From an uncultured Pseudomonadales bacterium (GTDB lineage: Bacteria > Pseudomonadota > Gammaproteobacteria > Pseudomonadales > Azotimanducaceae): a stretch of 64,000 nt of DNA. The translations under genes and the position numbers were made by a program. The stretch lies in contig OY282455.1 of NCBI GenBank assembly GCA_958296195.1, positions 1,984,001-2,048,000 on the forward strand. The letters are read 5' to 3'. Shown here one piece after another: positions 1 to 9,909 of the stretch. A model generated the notes under the pieces. It was given only the letters and a program-made list of their open reading frames with translations. It was not told where the DNA came from and did not search any database. Position 1 is the first letter of the stretch. Each line of letters begins with the position of its first letter.

Positions 1-2
1 CT

Positions 3-1397
3 TCCGAAGTTGACCTCAAGACCCGGCTGACTCGGGAGATCAGTCTCAGCATCCCCATCATGTCCTCCGCCATGGACACCGTGACCGAGGCGCGGCTCGC
101 CATCGCCGTCGCCCAGGAGGGCGGCATCGGCATTGTCCACAAGAACATGAGCATTGAGTCGCAGATGCAGGAGGTTCGGGCGGTGAAGAAATTCGAGACC
201 GGCATCATCCGGGACCCGATCACCATAGAGCCACACCGAACCGTGGCGGAGCTGCTTGCCTTGACCCAGGAAAACCGCATCTCCGGCGTCCCGGTGGTGG
301 AGGGAGACGCCTTGGTGGGCATCGTCACCGCCCGGGACATTCGCTTTGAGAAGCGCTTGGACGCCCGCGTTCGGGATGCAATGACGCCCAAGGAGCGGTT
401 GGTCACCGCCCCGGAGAACGCCACCTTTAATGAGGTCACCAAGCTCCTGCACGAGCACCGCATCGAAAAGATATTGCTGGTCAACAGCGCCTTTCAGTTG
501 AAGGGCATGGTGACCGTGAAGGACATCCACAAGTCCCAGGCGTTTCCGGACGCCTGCAAGGACGAGGCTGGGCAGTTGCGGGTGGGCGCCGGGGTGGGCG
601 CCGCCGCCGACACCAATGACCGGGTGGATGCCCTCATTGAGGCTGGGGCGGACGTCATCGTGGTCGATACCGCCCACGGCCATGCGCAGAGCGTCCTTAA
701 CCAAGTTAGCCTGATCAAGCAACGCTATCCGCACATGCAGGTGGTCGGCGGCAATGTGGCCACCCGCGGCGGCGCCCAGGCGATGCTGGCGGCTGGGGCG
801 GACGCCATCAAGGTCGGCATCGGCCCCGGCTCCATCTGCACCACCCGCATCATCGCCGGCATCGGCGTGCCCCAGGTCACCGCGGTCTCAGAGGCGGCGG
901 CGGCGGCGAACGAAGTGGATGTGCCGGTCATCGCCGATGGCGGCATCCGCTATTCGGGGGACATCGCCAAGGCTGTGGCGGCCGGCGCCAGTTCGGTGAT
1001 GGTGGGCAGCTTGCTGGCCGGCACTGAGGAGGCGCCCGGCGAAGTGGAGCTCTACCAAGGCCGCACCTACAAGTCCTACCGCGGCATGGGCTCCCTAGGC
1101 GCCATGGGCGACCGGCACGGCTCCAGCGATCGGTATTTTCAACAGGTTGAGGGCGATGGCGGCAAGCTGGTGCCGGAAGGCATTGAAGGCCGAGTGCCCT
1201 TTCGCGGGCCGGTGGGGCCGATCATCCATCAGTTGCTCGGGGGGTTGCGGGCATCCATGGGCTACACCGGCTCGGCGGACATCGAAGCGATGCGCACTAA
1301 CCCGGAGTTCATCCGCATCAGCGCCGCCAGCATGGCCGAAAGCCATGTTCACGACGTGGCGATCACCAAGGAAGCGCCGAACTACCCGTTGCGCTGA
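3..1397 (+). CDS. guaB: IMP dehydrogenase (5' end outside window)
   Basis: Oxidises IMP to XMP with NAD+, the first committed step to GMP, in the cytosol. The frame is already open at the first bases, and the residues before the ATG at 60 match the family N-terminus (…[19 protein letters not shown]), so the true start lies before the window. The order is a TIM-barrel segment, two CBS domains (about codons for residues 50-165 of the visible part), then the rest of the barrel. The catalytic cysteine is in GSICTTR (Cys codon at 837), followed by the flap region with [10 protein letters not shown]. guaA follows 77 bp downstream, the usual guaBA arrangement. The identity is certain; only the missing N-terminus (roughly 25-45 residues) is unknown. 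Confidence 0.97.
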   Translation, partial: SEVDLKTRLTREISLSIPIMSSAMDTVTEARLAIAVAQEGGIGIVHKNMSIESQMQEVRAVKKFETGIIRDPITIEPHRTVAELLALTQENRISGVPVVEGDALVGIVTARDIRFEKRLDARVRDAMTPKERLVTAPENATFNEVTKLLHEHRIEKILLVNSAFQLKGMVTVKDIHKSQAFPDACKDEAGQLRVGAGVGAAADTNDRVDALIEAGADVIVVDTAHGHAQSVLNQVSLIKQRYPHMQVVGGNVATRGGAQAMLAAGADAIKVGIGPGSICTTRIIAGIGVPQVTAVSEAAAAANEVDVPVIADGGIRYSGDIAKAVAAGASSVMVGSLLAGTEEAPGEVELYQGRTYKSYRGMGSLGAMGDRHGSSDRYFQQVEGDGGKLVPEGIEGRVPFRGPVGPIIHQLLGGLRASMGYTGSADIEAMRTNPEFIRISAASMAESHVHDVAITKEAPNYPLR

Positions 1398-1474
1398 AAT
1401 GTCGCCCCATTCCTCAGGTGTGGACCAGTCGGCTAGTCTTCACATGTGGCCGCACGGTTCTGGCGAATCGCAAT

Positions 1475-3067
1475 ATGCCGGCTAGTGGGCCCATTGCGGC
1501 GGCGGGCATTCAGAGCCAGCGGCTGCTCATCATCGACTTCGGCTCCCAGTACACGCAGCTAATCGCCCGTCGGGTGCGGGAGGCCGGCGTCTATTCGGAG
1601 ATACTGCCCAGCACGGTTGACGCCGCGGCCTTGGCCACCTGTGGCGCCCGGGGCCTGATTCTGTCCGGCGGGCCGGAATCCGTTGCTGCCGAGGGCGGCC
1701 CCGGATTGCCGGAGGGCCTGTTTGACTTGGGTGTTCCTGTCTTGGGAATTTGCTACGGGATGCAGGCCATGGCGGTCCACTTTGGCGGCGGCGTGGCTGG
1801 TTCATCGAAACGGGAGTTCGGGCCGGCGGAGATCAAAGTCCATGGGCCTTCCCGGCTGCTTTCAGAACTCAAGCTGAGCGCCTCGGATGGCCTGGCGGTT
1901 TGGATGAGCCACGGCGACAAGGTGGTTGCGCCGCCGCCGGGGTTTCGCGTTACGGCGTCCACCGGCAGCGCTCCCATCGCCGCTATGGAGCACGCCACCC
2001 AGCCTTGGTTCGGCTTGCAGTTTCACCCGGAGGTCACCCACACGGAGCAGGGTGCGGACATCTATCGCCGCTTCGCGTTGGACATCTGCGGCTGCGATGG
2101 CGACTGGACTGCCGATCGCATTGCGGAGGACGCCATAGAGCAGGCCAAGCAGCGCATCGGCGATGGGCGGGTGATGCTGGGCTTGTCTGGCGGCGTGGAT
2201 TCCAGCGTGGTGGCGGCGCTGCTGTCCCGAGCCGTGGGCGAACGGCTCACCTGCGTGTTCGTGGACAACGGCCTGCTCAGAAAGAATGAACGGCAGGAGG
2301 TGGAGAGTGCCTTCGCCCCCTCCAACGCCTTAAGCCTGCAATTGGTGACGGTGGACGCCAAGGATGAGTTCTACGCCAAGCTGGCCGGCGTCACGGAGCC
2401 AGAGGCCAAGCGGCGCGTCATCGGCAACACCTTCATTGAGGTCTTTGAACGCACGGCCAAGGAGATCGAGGGGGCGGCTTGGCTGGCCCAGGGCACCATC
2501 TACCCGGATGTGATCGAATCCGCCGCCGGCGCCCACGGCAAGGCCCACGTCATCAAATCCCACCACAACGTGGGCGGCTTGCCGGAGCGCATGGCGCTGA
2601 AGCTGATAGAGCCGCTGCGCGACCTGTTCAAGGACGAAGTGCGCCAAGTGGGGCTGCGCCTCGGTTTGCCGGAAGCGCTGTTGAACCGCCATCCGTTTCC
2701 AGGCCCTGGCTTGGGGGTGCGCATTCTCGGCGAAGTGCGGCCGGAGTATGCCGATGCGCTTAGGGAGGCGGACGCCATCTTTCTTGAGGAGCTTCGCGCC
2801 GCTGATTATTACGACCGCGTGGCGCAAGCCTTTGCGGTTTACCTGCCGGTCAAGTCCGTGGGCGTGGTGGGGGACGCCCGCCGCTACGAGCACGTCATCG
2901 CCTTGCGGGCCGTGGAGACGGTGGACTTCATGACCGCCCGTTGCGCCCGGCTGCCGTTCGAGCTTATCGAGCGGGCATCCTCCCGGATCGTCAATGAAAT
3001 TCCCACCGTCTCCCGAGTGGTGTACGACGTATCGAGCAAGCCGCCGGCGACCATCGAATGGGAGTAG
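1475..3067 (+). CDS. guaA: GMP synthase (glutamine-hydrolysing)
   Basis: Converts XMP to GMP using glutamine and ATP. An N-terminal class I glutamine amidotransferase domain carries the nucleophile in GICYGMQ and the His/Glu pair in FHPEVTH. The ATP-pyrophosphatase domain carries the P-loop LSGGVDSSV, and the C-terminal dimerisation domain ends in PPATIEWE, the typical family terminus. With the ATG at 1475 the protein is 530 residues (E. coli 525). An upstream in-frame ATG at 1418 would add 19 residues with no family match, so I prefer 1475, although neither has a strong ribosome binding site. It forms the guaBA pair with the upstream gene. Confidence 0.96.
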   Translation: MPASGPIAAAGIQSQRLLIIDFGSQYTQLIARRVREAGVYSEILPSTVDAAALATCGARGLILSGGPESVAAEGGPGLPEGLFDLGVPVLGICYGMQAMAVHFGGGVAGSSKREFGPAEIKVHGPSRLLSELKLSASDGLAVWMSHGDKVVAPPPGFRVTASTGSAPIAAMEHATQPWFGLQFHPEVTHTEQGADIYRRFALDICGCDGDWTADRIAEDAIEQAKQRIGDGRVMLGLSGGVDSSVVAALLSRAVGERLTCVFVDNGLLRKNERQEVESAFAPSNALSLQLVTVDAKDEFYAKLAGVTEPEAKRRVIGNTFIEVFERTAKEIEGAAWLAQGTIYPDVIESAAGAHGKAHVIKSHHNVGGLPERMALKLIEPLRDLFKDEVRQVGLRLGLPEALLNRHPFPGPGLGVRILGEVRPEYADALREADAIFLEELRAADYYDRVAQAFAVYLPVKSVGVVGDARRYEHVIALRAVETVDFMTARCARLPFELIERASSRIVNEIPTVSRVVYDVSSKPPATIEWE

Positions 3068-3104
3068 GCGAGTCGGGCTTCCCTGTCCCTGGGAGAAGGC
3101 GTAA

Positions 3105-3635
3105 ATGAACCAAGGTTGTTTGCGCCGACCTGAGGTTTCAGGTGCGTCGCGCCCCGCCACTGAGGTGGCGACGCCTAGCGGCGGCGACCTGGAGTGGATG
3201 CGCCAAGCCTTGGCGTTGGCCCAGGAAGCGGCTAATAATGGCGAAGTGCCGGTGGGTGCCGTCGTGGTGGCCGCAGCCGAGGGCGCTTTGTTGGGACAAG
3301 GCCGCAACGGCTCCGTCGGTCTTTGCGACCCCACCGCCCACGCGGAGATTTTGGCGCTTCGTGAGGCGGCCGCCGCACGCGGCAACTACCGGTTGCCCGA
3401 CGCGGTGCTGTACGTCACCGTGGAGCCCTGCATGATGTGCGTCGGGGCGCTGGTCCACGCCCGCATCGAACGGCTGGTGTTCGGCGCCCTGGAGCCGCGC
3501 ACCGGCGCCGTCGTCAGCCGGGAGCAGGGGTTGGGCAGCAGCGCCCACAACCATCGTGTGGCCGTCACCGCCGGAGTCATGCAGGAGGAGTGCGCCGCCT
3601 TGATGCAAAGGTTCTTCCGGGAGCGTCGGCCATGA
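3105..3635 (+). CDS. tadA: tRNA-specific adenosine-34 deaminase
   Basis: Deaminates adenosine to inosine at the wobble position of tRNA-Arg(ACG). The cytidine/deoxycytidylate deaminase fold shows the zinc ligand and catalytic glutamate in THAEIL (written TAHAEIL) and the PCMMC zinc-binding pair. The ATG at 3105 is preceded at good spacing by GGAGAAGG. The 176-residue product has about 25 extra N-terminal residues compared with E. coli TadA (167); a later start is possible but no better site is visible. It sits between guaA and purL, as in Pseudomonas-type chromosomes. Confidence 0.93.
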   Translation: MNQGCLRRPEVSGASRPATEVATPSGGDLEWMRQALALAQEAANNGEVPVGAVVVAAAEGALLGQGRNGSVGLCDPTAHAEILALREAAAARGNYRLPDAVLYVTVEPCMMCVGALVHARIERLVFGALEPRTGAVVSREQGLGSSAHNHRVAVTAGVMQEECAALMQRFFRERRP

Positions 3636-3716
3636 ACGGCGCCGTCCAGACCGGAAGGCCAATGAACGGCCGCCTCCGGCCAGCGCTGTTTGGCGGGTTC
3701 CCTAGAGGTGCCGCAG

Positions 3717-6700
3717 ATGGCTGAGCTCCTCGCCTTAGCCGGGCCGCCGGCCCTCTCGGAGTTCAGGCTTGGCAAGCTCAAAGCGGCCTTGGGGCTTGAG
3801 GCCCTCTACGCGGAGCACGTCCATCTGCTGGCGCTGACGGAAGCCCTCAACGCAGTGGAGGCGGAACGCGCACAAGCCTTGCTGCGATATGGGCCGCAAC
3901 GCGGCCGGCCGGCCCGCGTCGGGCGGCGGGTGGCCACCGTCGTGCCGCGGCTTGGTTTGATTTCCCCTTGGTCGAGCAAGGCCACGGACATCTTCCGCAT
4001 TTGCGGCCTGAACAAGGTGGTGCGGGTGGAGCGGGGCGTACGCTGGTTCGCCAAAGCGCCCCTGCCGTCTGCGGCCTTGGCCCACCTCTACGACCGCATG
4101 ACGGAGGCGGTCTTGGACGAAGGACACTTCCCCAAGCTGTTCGCCGAGCAACCCCCCCGGCCGCTGACCAAAATTCCGCTTCTCAAGGAGGGGCAACAAG
4201 CGTTGCGGGAGGCGAACCTTGTGCTGGGCTTGGCCTTGACGGCGGACGAGATCGGCTATTTGGCGGCGGCCTTCGCCAAACTTGGCCGGGACCCCACCGA
4301 CGTTGAACTGATGATGTTCGCCCAGGCCAATTCGGAGCACTGCCGCCACAAGATCTTCAATGCCAGCTGGACCATTGATGGCGAGGTGCAACCCCGCTCG
4401 TTGTTTCAGATGATCCGCAACACCGCCGCCGCAATCGGCGGCGCCGGCATCCTCAGCGCTTACGCGGACAACGCCGCGGTCATTCAAGGCCACCGTTGCC
4501 GACGGTTTCTGACTGACCCGCGCAACCACCAATACGGCTATGTAGAGGAGGAAGTTCCCATATTGATGAAGGTGGAGACCCACAACCACCCTACGGGCAT
4601 CGCCCCCTATCCGGGGGCGGCCACCGGCAGCGGCGGGGAGATACGCGACGAGGGCGCCGTTGGCCGCGGCGCCAAGCCCAAGGCTGGGCTGACCGGGTTC
4701 ACCACCTCCCATCTGCGCATTCCCGGCCATCGGGAGCCTTGGGAGTTGGAGACCCCCACTCCGGCGCACATGGCCTCGGCGTTGGAAATCATGCTGGAGG
4801 GGCCGATAGGCGGCGCGGCCTTCAACAACGAGTACGGCCGGCCGGCTCTGTGCGGCTACTTCCGGACCTTTGAGCAGCCGGACCCCGCCAACCCCAGCCT
4901 ATTGCGCGGCTACCACAAACCGGTGATGGTGGCCGGCGGCCTCGGCGCGGTTCGCCCCAGCCATGTGCAGGCGCAGGCATTTCCGCCGGGTACGGCTTTG
5001 GTGGTGCTGGGCGGGCCGGCCATGCTAATCGGCTTGGGCGGCGGCGCCGCCTCCAGCATGGCTGCCGGCGTCAGCTCCTCGGAACTGGACTTCGCCTCCG
5101 TGCAGCGGGACAACGCCGAAATGCAGCGCCGCTGCCAAGAGGTCATTGACGCCTGCACCGCCCTCGGTGACGAAAACCCCATACGGCTGATTCACGATGT
5201 GGGGGCAGGGGGGCTTTCCAACGCCTTGCCGGAGCTGGTGCGCGACGCCGGCGCCGGCGGCCTGTTCGATCTGCGCAGCATCCCCAGCGCCGACCCAGGC
5301 ATGTCGCCCCTGGAAATTTGGTGCAACGAAGCCCAGGAACGCTATGTGCTGGGCATCTCAGCGGAGCGGCTTGCGGAGTTTCAGGCGCTCTGCGAGCGGG
5401 AGCGCTGCCCTTGGGCGGTGGTGGGGCAGGCCACCGAAGATCCGACCCTAGTGGTCCGTGACGAGGGTTTTAGCGGCCATGCCGACACCAAAGTTGGAGA
5501 TGGCTCGCGCCGCCGGGACCGCCCTCTTGTTGAAGCGCCTGTTGGTGACATGAGTGTCGATGCGGTTAGTGAAGCTAGCGGCTTGCCCATTGCCGATGGC
5601 GTCGGCCTTAACAACCACCCAGTGGATTTGCCGATGTCCTTGCTGTTCGGCAAGCCGCCGGCCATGCGGCGCTCGATCAATAGGGGCCGGCGCAAGCTGC
5701 AACCCTTGGACTTGGCCGGCATCGACTTGGAGGACGCCATTTTCCGAGTACTCGGCTTTCCAGCGGTGGCGAGCAAGCAATACCTCGTCACCATCGGCGA
5801 CCGCAGCATCACCGGCTTGGTGGGGCAAGAGCAAATGGTTGGGCCTTGGCAGACGCCGGTGAGCGACGTGGCGGTCACCTTGGCCGGCTATCAAACCTTT
5901 CATGGGGAGGCTATGGCGATGGGGGAACGCTCCCCTCTCGCCCTGATCAATCCCGCCGCCTCCGCCCGCATGGCGGTGGCGGAGGCGCTGACCAACCTGT
6001 TCGCCGCCGACGTGGAAAGTTTGGGCCGGGTGGTCCTGTCCGCCAACTGGATGGCCGCCGTCGGGGCCGATGGAGAGGATGAAGCCCTGTACGACGCGGT
6101 GCGGGCGGTGGGCATGGAGTTGTGCCCGGCGCTCGGCATCGCCATCCCAGTGGGCAAGGACAGCCTCTCCATGGCCACCCGCTGGCGGGACGAGCATGGC
6201 GAACACCAAGTGGTTTCGCCCTTGACCCTGATCATCTCCGCCTTTGCGCCTGTGGCCGACGTGCGCCGCACCCTAGTGCCGATGCTGCACCGCATGCCTT
6301 CCCGCCTCCTGTTGGTGGACTTGGCCGGCGGGCGGCGGCGGCTCGGCGGCAGCGCCTTGGCGCAGTGCTTTGGGCAACTTGGCGACGACTGCCCGGACGT
6401 CGATGCACCGACGGCCTTGGCCCAAGCCCTTGAGGCCACCCTGGAACTGCGCCGTCAGGGCGTCTTGCTGGCCTACCACGATCGCTCCGATGGCGGCCTG
6501 CTGGCGGCGCTGGCGGAGATGGCCTTCGCCGGTCGTGTGGGTTGGGACGTCAACATTGAAGGGGACGATCTTCTCGCGTGGCTGTTCACGGAAGAGCTCG
6601 GCATCGTCCTGCAGGTGGCGGACGCCCAAGTTGCCGCGGTCAAGGCTCGCTACGGTGGTCTGGAGGTGGTGGATTTGGGGCGGGTGCGCAATGATGAGCG

Positions 6701-7694
6701 CCTGCGCATTTCCCACAAGGGCGAACTGGTGGTGGACGCCGAGCGCAGCGCTTGGCAACGCCGCTGGGCGGAACCAAGCTACCGGATGCAGCGCCGGCGC
6801 GACAATCCGCAAACCGCTGATGAGGAATACGCCACCATCGCCGAGGACAATCCGGGCTTGTCCGCCCATCTCCGGTTTGATCCCGAAGATGATCCCATCG
6901 TCACTTTCGCCGTGGGCAGGTCTCGACCGCGGGTGGCCATCCTGCGGGAACAGGGCGTCAACGGCCAGTTGGAGATGGCGGCGGCCTTTGATCGGGCTGG
7001 GTTCGAGTGCGTGGACGTCCACATGACCGATCTGCTTTCTGGCGCCGTCAGCCTGCTGGACTTCCCGGTCTTGGCGGCTTGCGGCGGCTTCTCCTACGGC
7101 GATGTGCTTGGCGGCGGCGGCGGCTGGGCCAAGAGCATCCTCTATCATGCCGCGGTGCGGGACGCTTTTGCCGCCTTCTTCGCCGCCGACCGCCTTGCCT
7201 TGGGCGTCTGCAACGGCTGCCAAATGCTGGCGCAGATCAAAGCGCTGATCCCCGGCGCCGCGCCTTGGCCGCGCTTTGTGCGCAACCGTTCCGAGCAGTT
7301 TGAGGGCCGCACCGTGCTAGTGCGCATCAACGATTGCGCCTCCCCTTGGCTGGACGGCATGGCCGACAGCGTCCTGCCGGTCCCCGTCGCCCACGGCGAG
7401 GGCCGCGCCGAATTTGACGACACCGAGGATTTCACCCGCTTGGCGGACGCCGGCGCCATCGCCGCCCAATATGTGGACAACCGCCACCAAGTCACGGAAA
7501 CCTACCCCGCCAACCCCAACGGCGCCGTCCAAGGCTTGGCCGGCCTCACCGCCGCCGAAGGCCGGGTGCTCACCCTCATGCCGCACCCGGAACGGGTGTT
7601 CCGCACCTGCCAAAACGCTTGGGCCGATCCGTCCTGGGGCGAGGACGGCCCTTGGCTGCGCCTGTTCCGCAACGCCCGCCGGGCGCTGGCCTAG
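3717..7694 (+). CDS. purL: Phosphoribosylformylglycinamidine synthase (single-chain)
   Basis: Fourth step of purine synthesis: FGAR + glutamine + ATP gives FGAM. This is the large single-chain form (1325 residues; E. coli 1295). It has the N-terminal PurS-like region, two AIRS-type ATP-binding halves ([27 protein letters not shown] with bound-phosphate glycine loops), and a C-terminal class I glutaminase with the nucleophile in GVCNGCQ (Cys codon near 7209) and PHPERVFR near the end. The ATG at 3717 follows AGAGGT at 7 nt spacing and is preferred over the upstream TTG at 3690. It completes a purine-related group with guaB and guaA. Confidence 0.97.
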   Translation: MAELLALAGPPALSEFRLGKLKAALGLEALYAEHVHLLALTEALNAVEAERAQALLRYGPQRGRPARVGRRVATVVPRLGLISPWSSKATDIFRICGLNKVVRVERGVRWFAKAPLPSAALAHLYDRMTEAVLDEGHFPKLFAEQPPRPLTKIPLLKEGQQALREANLVLGLALTADEIGYLAAAFAKLGRDPTDVELMMFAQANSEHCRHKIFNASWTIDGEVQPRSLFQMIRNTAAAIGGAGILSAYADNAAVIQGHRCRRFLTDPRNHQYGYVEEEVPILMKVETHNHPTGIAPYPGAATGSGGEIRDEGAVGRGAKPKAGLTGFTTSHLRIPGHREPWELETPTPAHMASALEIMLEGPIGGAAFNNEYGRPALCGYFRTFEQPDPANPSLLRGYHKPVMVAGGLGAVRPSHVQAQAFPPGTALVVLGGPAMLIGLGGGAASSMAAGVSSSELDFASVQRDNAEMQRRCQEVIDACTALGDENPIRLIHDVGAGGLSNALPELVRDAGAGGLFDLRSIPSADPGMSPLEIWCNEAQERYVLGISAERLAEFQALCERERCPWAVVGQATEDPTLVVRDEGFSGHADTKVGDGSRRRDRPLVEAPVGDMSVDAVSEASGLPIADGVGLNNHPVDLPMSLLFGKPPAMRRSINRGRRKLQPLDLAGIDLEDAIFRVLGFPAVASKQYLVTIGDRSITGLVGQEQMVGPWQTPVSDVAVTLAGYQTFHGEAMAMGERSPLALINPAASARMAVAEALTNLFAADVESLGRVVLSANWMAAVGADGEDEALYDAVRAVGMELCPALGIAIPVGKDSLSMATRWRDEHGEHQVVSPLTLIISAFAPVADVRRTLVPMLHRMPSRLLLVDLAGGRRRLGGSALAQCFGQLGDDCPDVDAPTALAQALEATLELRRQGVLLAYHDRSDGGLLAALAEMAFAGRVGWDVNIEGDDLLAWLFTEELGIVLQVADAQVAAVKARYGGLEVVDLGRVRNDERLRISHKGELVVDAERSAWQRRWAEPSYRMQRRRDNPQTADEEYATIAEDNPGLSAHLRFDPEDDPIVTFAVGRSRPRVAILREQGVNGQLEMAAAFDRAGFECVDVHMTDLLSGAVSLLDFPVLAACGGFSYGDVLGGGGGWAKSILYHAAVRDAFAAFFAADRLALGVCNGCQMLAQIKALIPGAAPWPRFVRNRSEQFEGRTVLVRINDCASPWLDGMADSVLPVPVAHGEGRAEFDDTEDFTRLADAGAIAAQYVDNRHQVTETYPANPNGAVQGLAGLTAAEGRVLTLMPHPERVFRTCQNAWADPSWGEDGPWLRLFRNARRALA

Positions 7695-7787
7695 CCGTGC
7701 GCGAGATGGAGGCTCGCCCGACCAACCATGTCGCTGATGTTTTTGGTGTATCATCGTGTCCGGAAATCACCACGCAGAGCAAGGTGC

Positions 7788-8657
7788 ATGGGTTGGCATC
7801 CCATTAAGCAAACCCACTCCATAGACGCTGTTTATTGGCGTGTGCGTCTAGCCCAGCCACTTCTGCAACGGCATCAGGCTTGGATACAGCAAAAGGACAG
7901 CAGACTGCGCGCCATTCTGCCTCGGATGGGTGTGGCGCAACGGGTTGTCGAAATTGGTCCGGATGGGGTTGTTCAAGCGGGGGACCCGGCTGACGACCAA
8001 CGCGCTCCCGCTATGTTGCGTTACGAGCGGTATTTCCCTAATGGCGAACTAGACCTTCAGTTGGAGGTGAGTAGTGCCGACCTGACGGTCACTAGCCGCA
8101 GCTATTCCCAATGGCGCAAAACCAGCAAAGTGGTGCATGGTTTGTTCTCTGATGCGGGCACGGCTCTTCGTGAGGCCAACGACATCCCCATTGCCCAGTT
8201 GGAGCTGGAGTACAGGGATGTGTTCTGGTGGGATGGCGCTTGGCAGGACGGTGTCTTGGGCGAACTGCTGCAGCAGCATGATCGACTGTCCCCTAAGTGG
8301 GTGTTCGAGGCGGGGACTGTGTGGCATTCCGACCAAGGATGGGTAGAACCTTCAGGTGCTTTTGCACAAGAAACCGTGGTCGAACGCATGTTTCTGCAAG
8401 GATTGCATGGCACAGTCAATAATAGGCCAAGCCCACTGCTGGTGGCTCACACCACCTTAAGGCAAAATGCACAGAATGGACAGCCGCTGCCGTTAAGGAT
8501 ACAGGACGCATTCAGCAACGTGGCGTCGATTGACAATACCCAAGACACTGCGCAGAGCCGCTTTGAAGGTATGCACGATCGGGCAAATAACATGCTGCGG
8601 GCTGTGTTGCAGCCTGATGTGTGCAATCAAATAGGTATGACTCAAGGAGTGGCGTAA
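7788..8657 (+). CDS. Uncharacterised protein, possible TIGR04255-like, first gene of a three-gene operon
   Basis: A 289-residue soluble protein with no signal peptide or membrane segment. The ATG at 7788 is preceded by CAAGG; an upstream in-frame ATG at 7728 would give 309 residues. The C-terminus has a helix of the type MHDRANNMLRAVL shortly before the end. Together with the small acidic partner gene, this reminds me of the sporadically distributed TIGR04255 family, whose function is unknown; this assignment is from memory and weak. Its stop (TAA at 8655) overlaps the next gene's ATG by one base, so the two are probably translationally coupled. Codon use is less GC-biased than in purL, which fits acquisition. 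Confidence 0.6.
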   Translation: MGWHPIKQTHSIDAVYWRVRLAQPLLQRHQAWIQQKDSRLRAILPRMGVAQRVVEIGPDGVVQAGDPADDQRAPAMLRYERYFPNGELDLQLEVSSADLTVTSRSYSQWRKTSKVVHGLFSDAGTALREANDIPIAQLELEYRDVFWWDGAWQDGVLGELLQQHDRLSPKWVFEAGTVWHSDQGWVEPSGAFAQETVVERMFLQGLHGTVNNRPSPLLVAHTTLRQNAQNGQPLPLRIQDAFSNVASIDNTQDTAQSRFEGMHDRANNMLRAVLQPDVCNQIGMTQGVA

Positions 8658-9208
8658 TGAACATGACAGCACAGACGTCATTGGAGCCGCCGAACAAACT
8701 CGGCAAGCCTAGTTTGCAATTGGTCCCTCCCCTTGACCATGCAAATGAGGATGGCCTTGCCTTCTCGCCGTTGATGGAGGGGCAACCAAATCTTCTTCTG
8801 GCAGGCGTAGCAGTGTCCAAGCGGTCCCTGTTGGACGACCTGCGCTGGCTTGTCCTGCAAGGGGTTGCCCCTCGCCAAGATGAGTTGGAGCGGAATCCCA
8901 CTGCGGACAGCGTGGCTTTGGCGGAGAGGTTAGTTTTATCGCTCCCAGATGACATTGCAATGCCGAAAGTTTGCTTGCCGGACGATGGTGAAATCACTTT
9001 TTCTTGGAAGGCCGTTGACGGTGATGGGGTGCGCTGGCGTGCGTTGCTTGCCGTTGGGAGGGACTTGGATGTGGAGTGCTTTGTCAGGCGCAGCGCGGAT
9101 CACCTGCCACAAGTCCACTTTGCCGATGATTGCGGGGTAGATATGATTTGCCTGCCTGACGACATGGTAGCCGCCTTGCGAGCGCATTGGGGAAATGGTG
9201 ATACCTGA
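8657..9208 (+). CDS. Uncharacterised protein, second gene of the three-gene operon
   Basis: Encodes 183 residues. The start is clear: AAGGAG lies about 8 nt upstream of the ATG at 8657, which overlaps the previous stop by one base (TAATG). The central part (about residues 55-150) shows a regulator-like stretch ending in MPKVCLPDDGEITFSW followed by alternating hydrophobic strands, suggesting a small beta-rich fold. There are no catalytic motifs, membrane segments or signal peptide. The next gene starts inside its last codons. Function unknown; the tight coupling suggests that all three products act together. Confidence 0.6.
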   Translation: MNMTAQTSLEPPNKLGKPSLQLVPPLDHANEDGLAFSPLMEGQPNLLLAGVAVSKRSLLDDLRWLVLQGVAPRQDELERNPTADSVALAERLVLSLPDDIAMPKVCLPDDGEITFSWKAVDGDGVRWRALLAVGRDLDVECFVRRSADHLPQVHFADDCGVDMICLPDDMVAALRAHWGNGDT

Positions 9209-9683
9209 CACCAAGCCGTCAGTTGCACCTTTTAAACCTCAAGTTGACAGGGTTGCCGACCACGAGACGCTTCAACGCGGTGTGCATCCCGATGCGGTCG
9301 ATGACGAAGGCTACCCCAACAGCCAAGCCTTTCCTGTGGGGGACTTGAGGGAGCCTAGGCGCCAGGGCATATCCGTGCATCGGAAGAAGTTTCCCTTTAG
9401 TGAAAGAGATGAAGATCATCCCATGAATCGTTGGCCCAAGCATGTAGATGCCGAGGCTGGTGACGTGCGCAGCATTCGATCCGCCAATGGGCAGCAAGCA
9501 TTTGAGGTTGATGCCGATCCCTCGTTAGAGGACATGGGCCATGCCTTGGTGCGGTTCAAGGACCCTGCTCATCCGCCGGCGTCTCCTCGTCTCGAACGGG
9601 ACAAGATTCTTGATGTCTTTCGAGACCCGGACGTTGCGGAACAGCAGACATTGCGGGTGGATTCATCTGGGCAAGCGCCATAG
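9195..9683 (+). CDS. Uncharacterised protein, third gene of the three-gene operon
   Basis: Encodes 162 residues, polar and proline-rich. The ATG at 9195 lies 14 bp inside the end of the preceding gene, after GGGGAA. The pattern LQRGVHPD…EGYPNSQAF…V near the N-terminus and a later MGHALVRF resemble small unnamed proteins I remember being encoded beside other unknown genes; no function can be assigned. It is followed by an AT-rich stretch ending in a run of seven T (about 9714-9720), which may end the transcript, although no strong hairpin is visible before it. Confidence 0.5.
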   Translation: MVIPDTKPSVAPFKPQVDRVADHETLQRGVHPDAVDDEGYPNSQAFPVGDLREPRRQGISVHRKKFPFSERDEDHPMNRWPKHVDAEAGDVRSIRSANGQQAFEVDADPSLEDMGHALVRFKDPAHPPASPRLERDKILDVFRDPDVAEQQTLRVDSSGQAP

Positions 9684-9724
9684 CACTTCGCAAATCCCCC
9701 CAATTAATTTCCCTTTTTTTGTGC

Positions 9725-9753
9725 TTGACATGGGCGTAAGTCGTCCGCATAGT
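9725..9753 (+). promoter_or_regulatory. Candidate sigma-70 promoter for the leu leader/leuA
   Basis: TTGACA at 9725-9730 matches the -35 consensus exactly. After a 17-nt spacer comes CATAGT (9748-9753; 4 of 6 to TATAAT). A start about 7 nt further on falls at 9759-9761, next to the ATG of the leader ORF at 9762. Confidence 0.55.
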
Positions 9754-9761
9754 GCGCCGCC

Positions 9762-9827
9762 ATGAGCCAGTTATCTCCCCAACTTGCTGTTTTGGCGCAC
9801 CTACTGCGCGGCCTGCTGCCGGCTTAG
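9762..9827 (+). CDS. leuL: Leucine-rich leader peptide upstream of leuA (candidate attenuator ORF)
   Basis: A 21-codon ORF reading MSQLSPQLAVLAHLLRGLLPA with seven leucine codons, including two LL pairs, ending at TAG 9825-9827, 82 bp before the leuA ATG. This is the composition expected of a leucine attenuator peptide. The predicted promoter would start the transcript at or within three bases of the ATG, so the peptide may be read from a leaderless mRNA. A perfect 6-bp hairpin (GCCGGC-TTA-GCCGGC, 9818-9832) spans the stop codon, and a GGGC-GCAA-GCCC hairpin (9850-9861) follows. There is no U-tract, so termination would have to be Rho-dependent or the control translational. The symbol is by analogy. 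Confidence 0.5.
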   Translation: MSQLSPQLAVLAHLLRGLLPA

Positions 9828-9861
9828 CCGGCAAAAATCATCCCCCACAGGGCGCAAGCCC
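9818..9861 (+). promoter_or_regulatory. Two hairpins in the leuA leader
   Basis: A perfect 6-bp stem with TTA loop (9818-9832) overlaps the leader stop codon. A second 4-bp stem with a GCAA tetraloop lies at 9850-9861. A ribosome stalled on the LL pairs would cover the first stem, which is compatible with leucine-dependent control; no competing terminator with a T-run was found before leuA. Confidence 0.35.
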
Positions 9862-9909
9862 GCCCCGACTGAATCCCCCCAAACCCAACCGAGCAGGAGA
9901 GCTTTGGCC

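Noticed and set aside
2330-3385. 351-codon open frame on the minus strand
   Set aside because: Lies antisense to guaA and tadA; low-complexity high-GC shadow with no family features.
9784-9909. 42-codon N-terminal extension of leuA
   Set aside because: Overlaps the leader ORF, has no family match and the ATG at 9910 has a good ribosome binding site.
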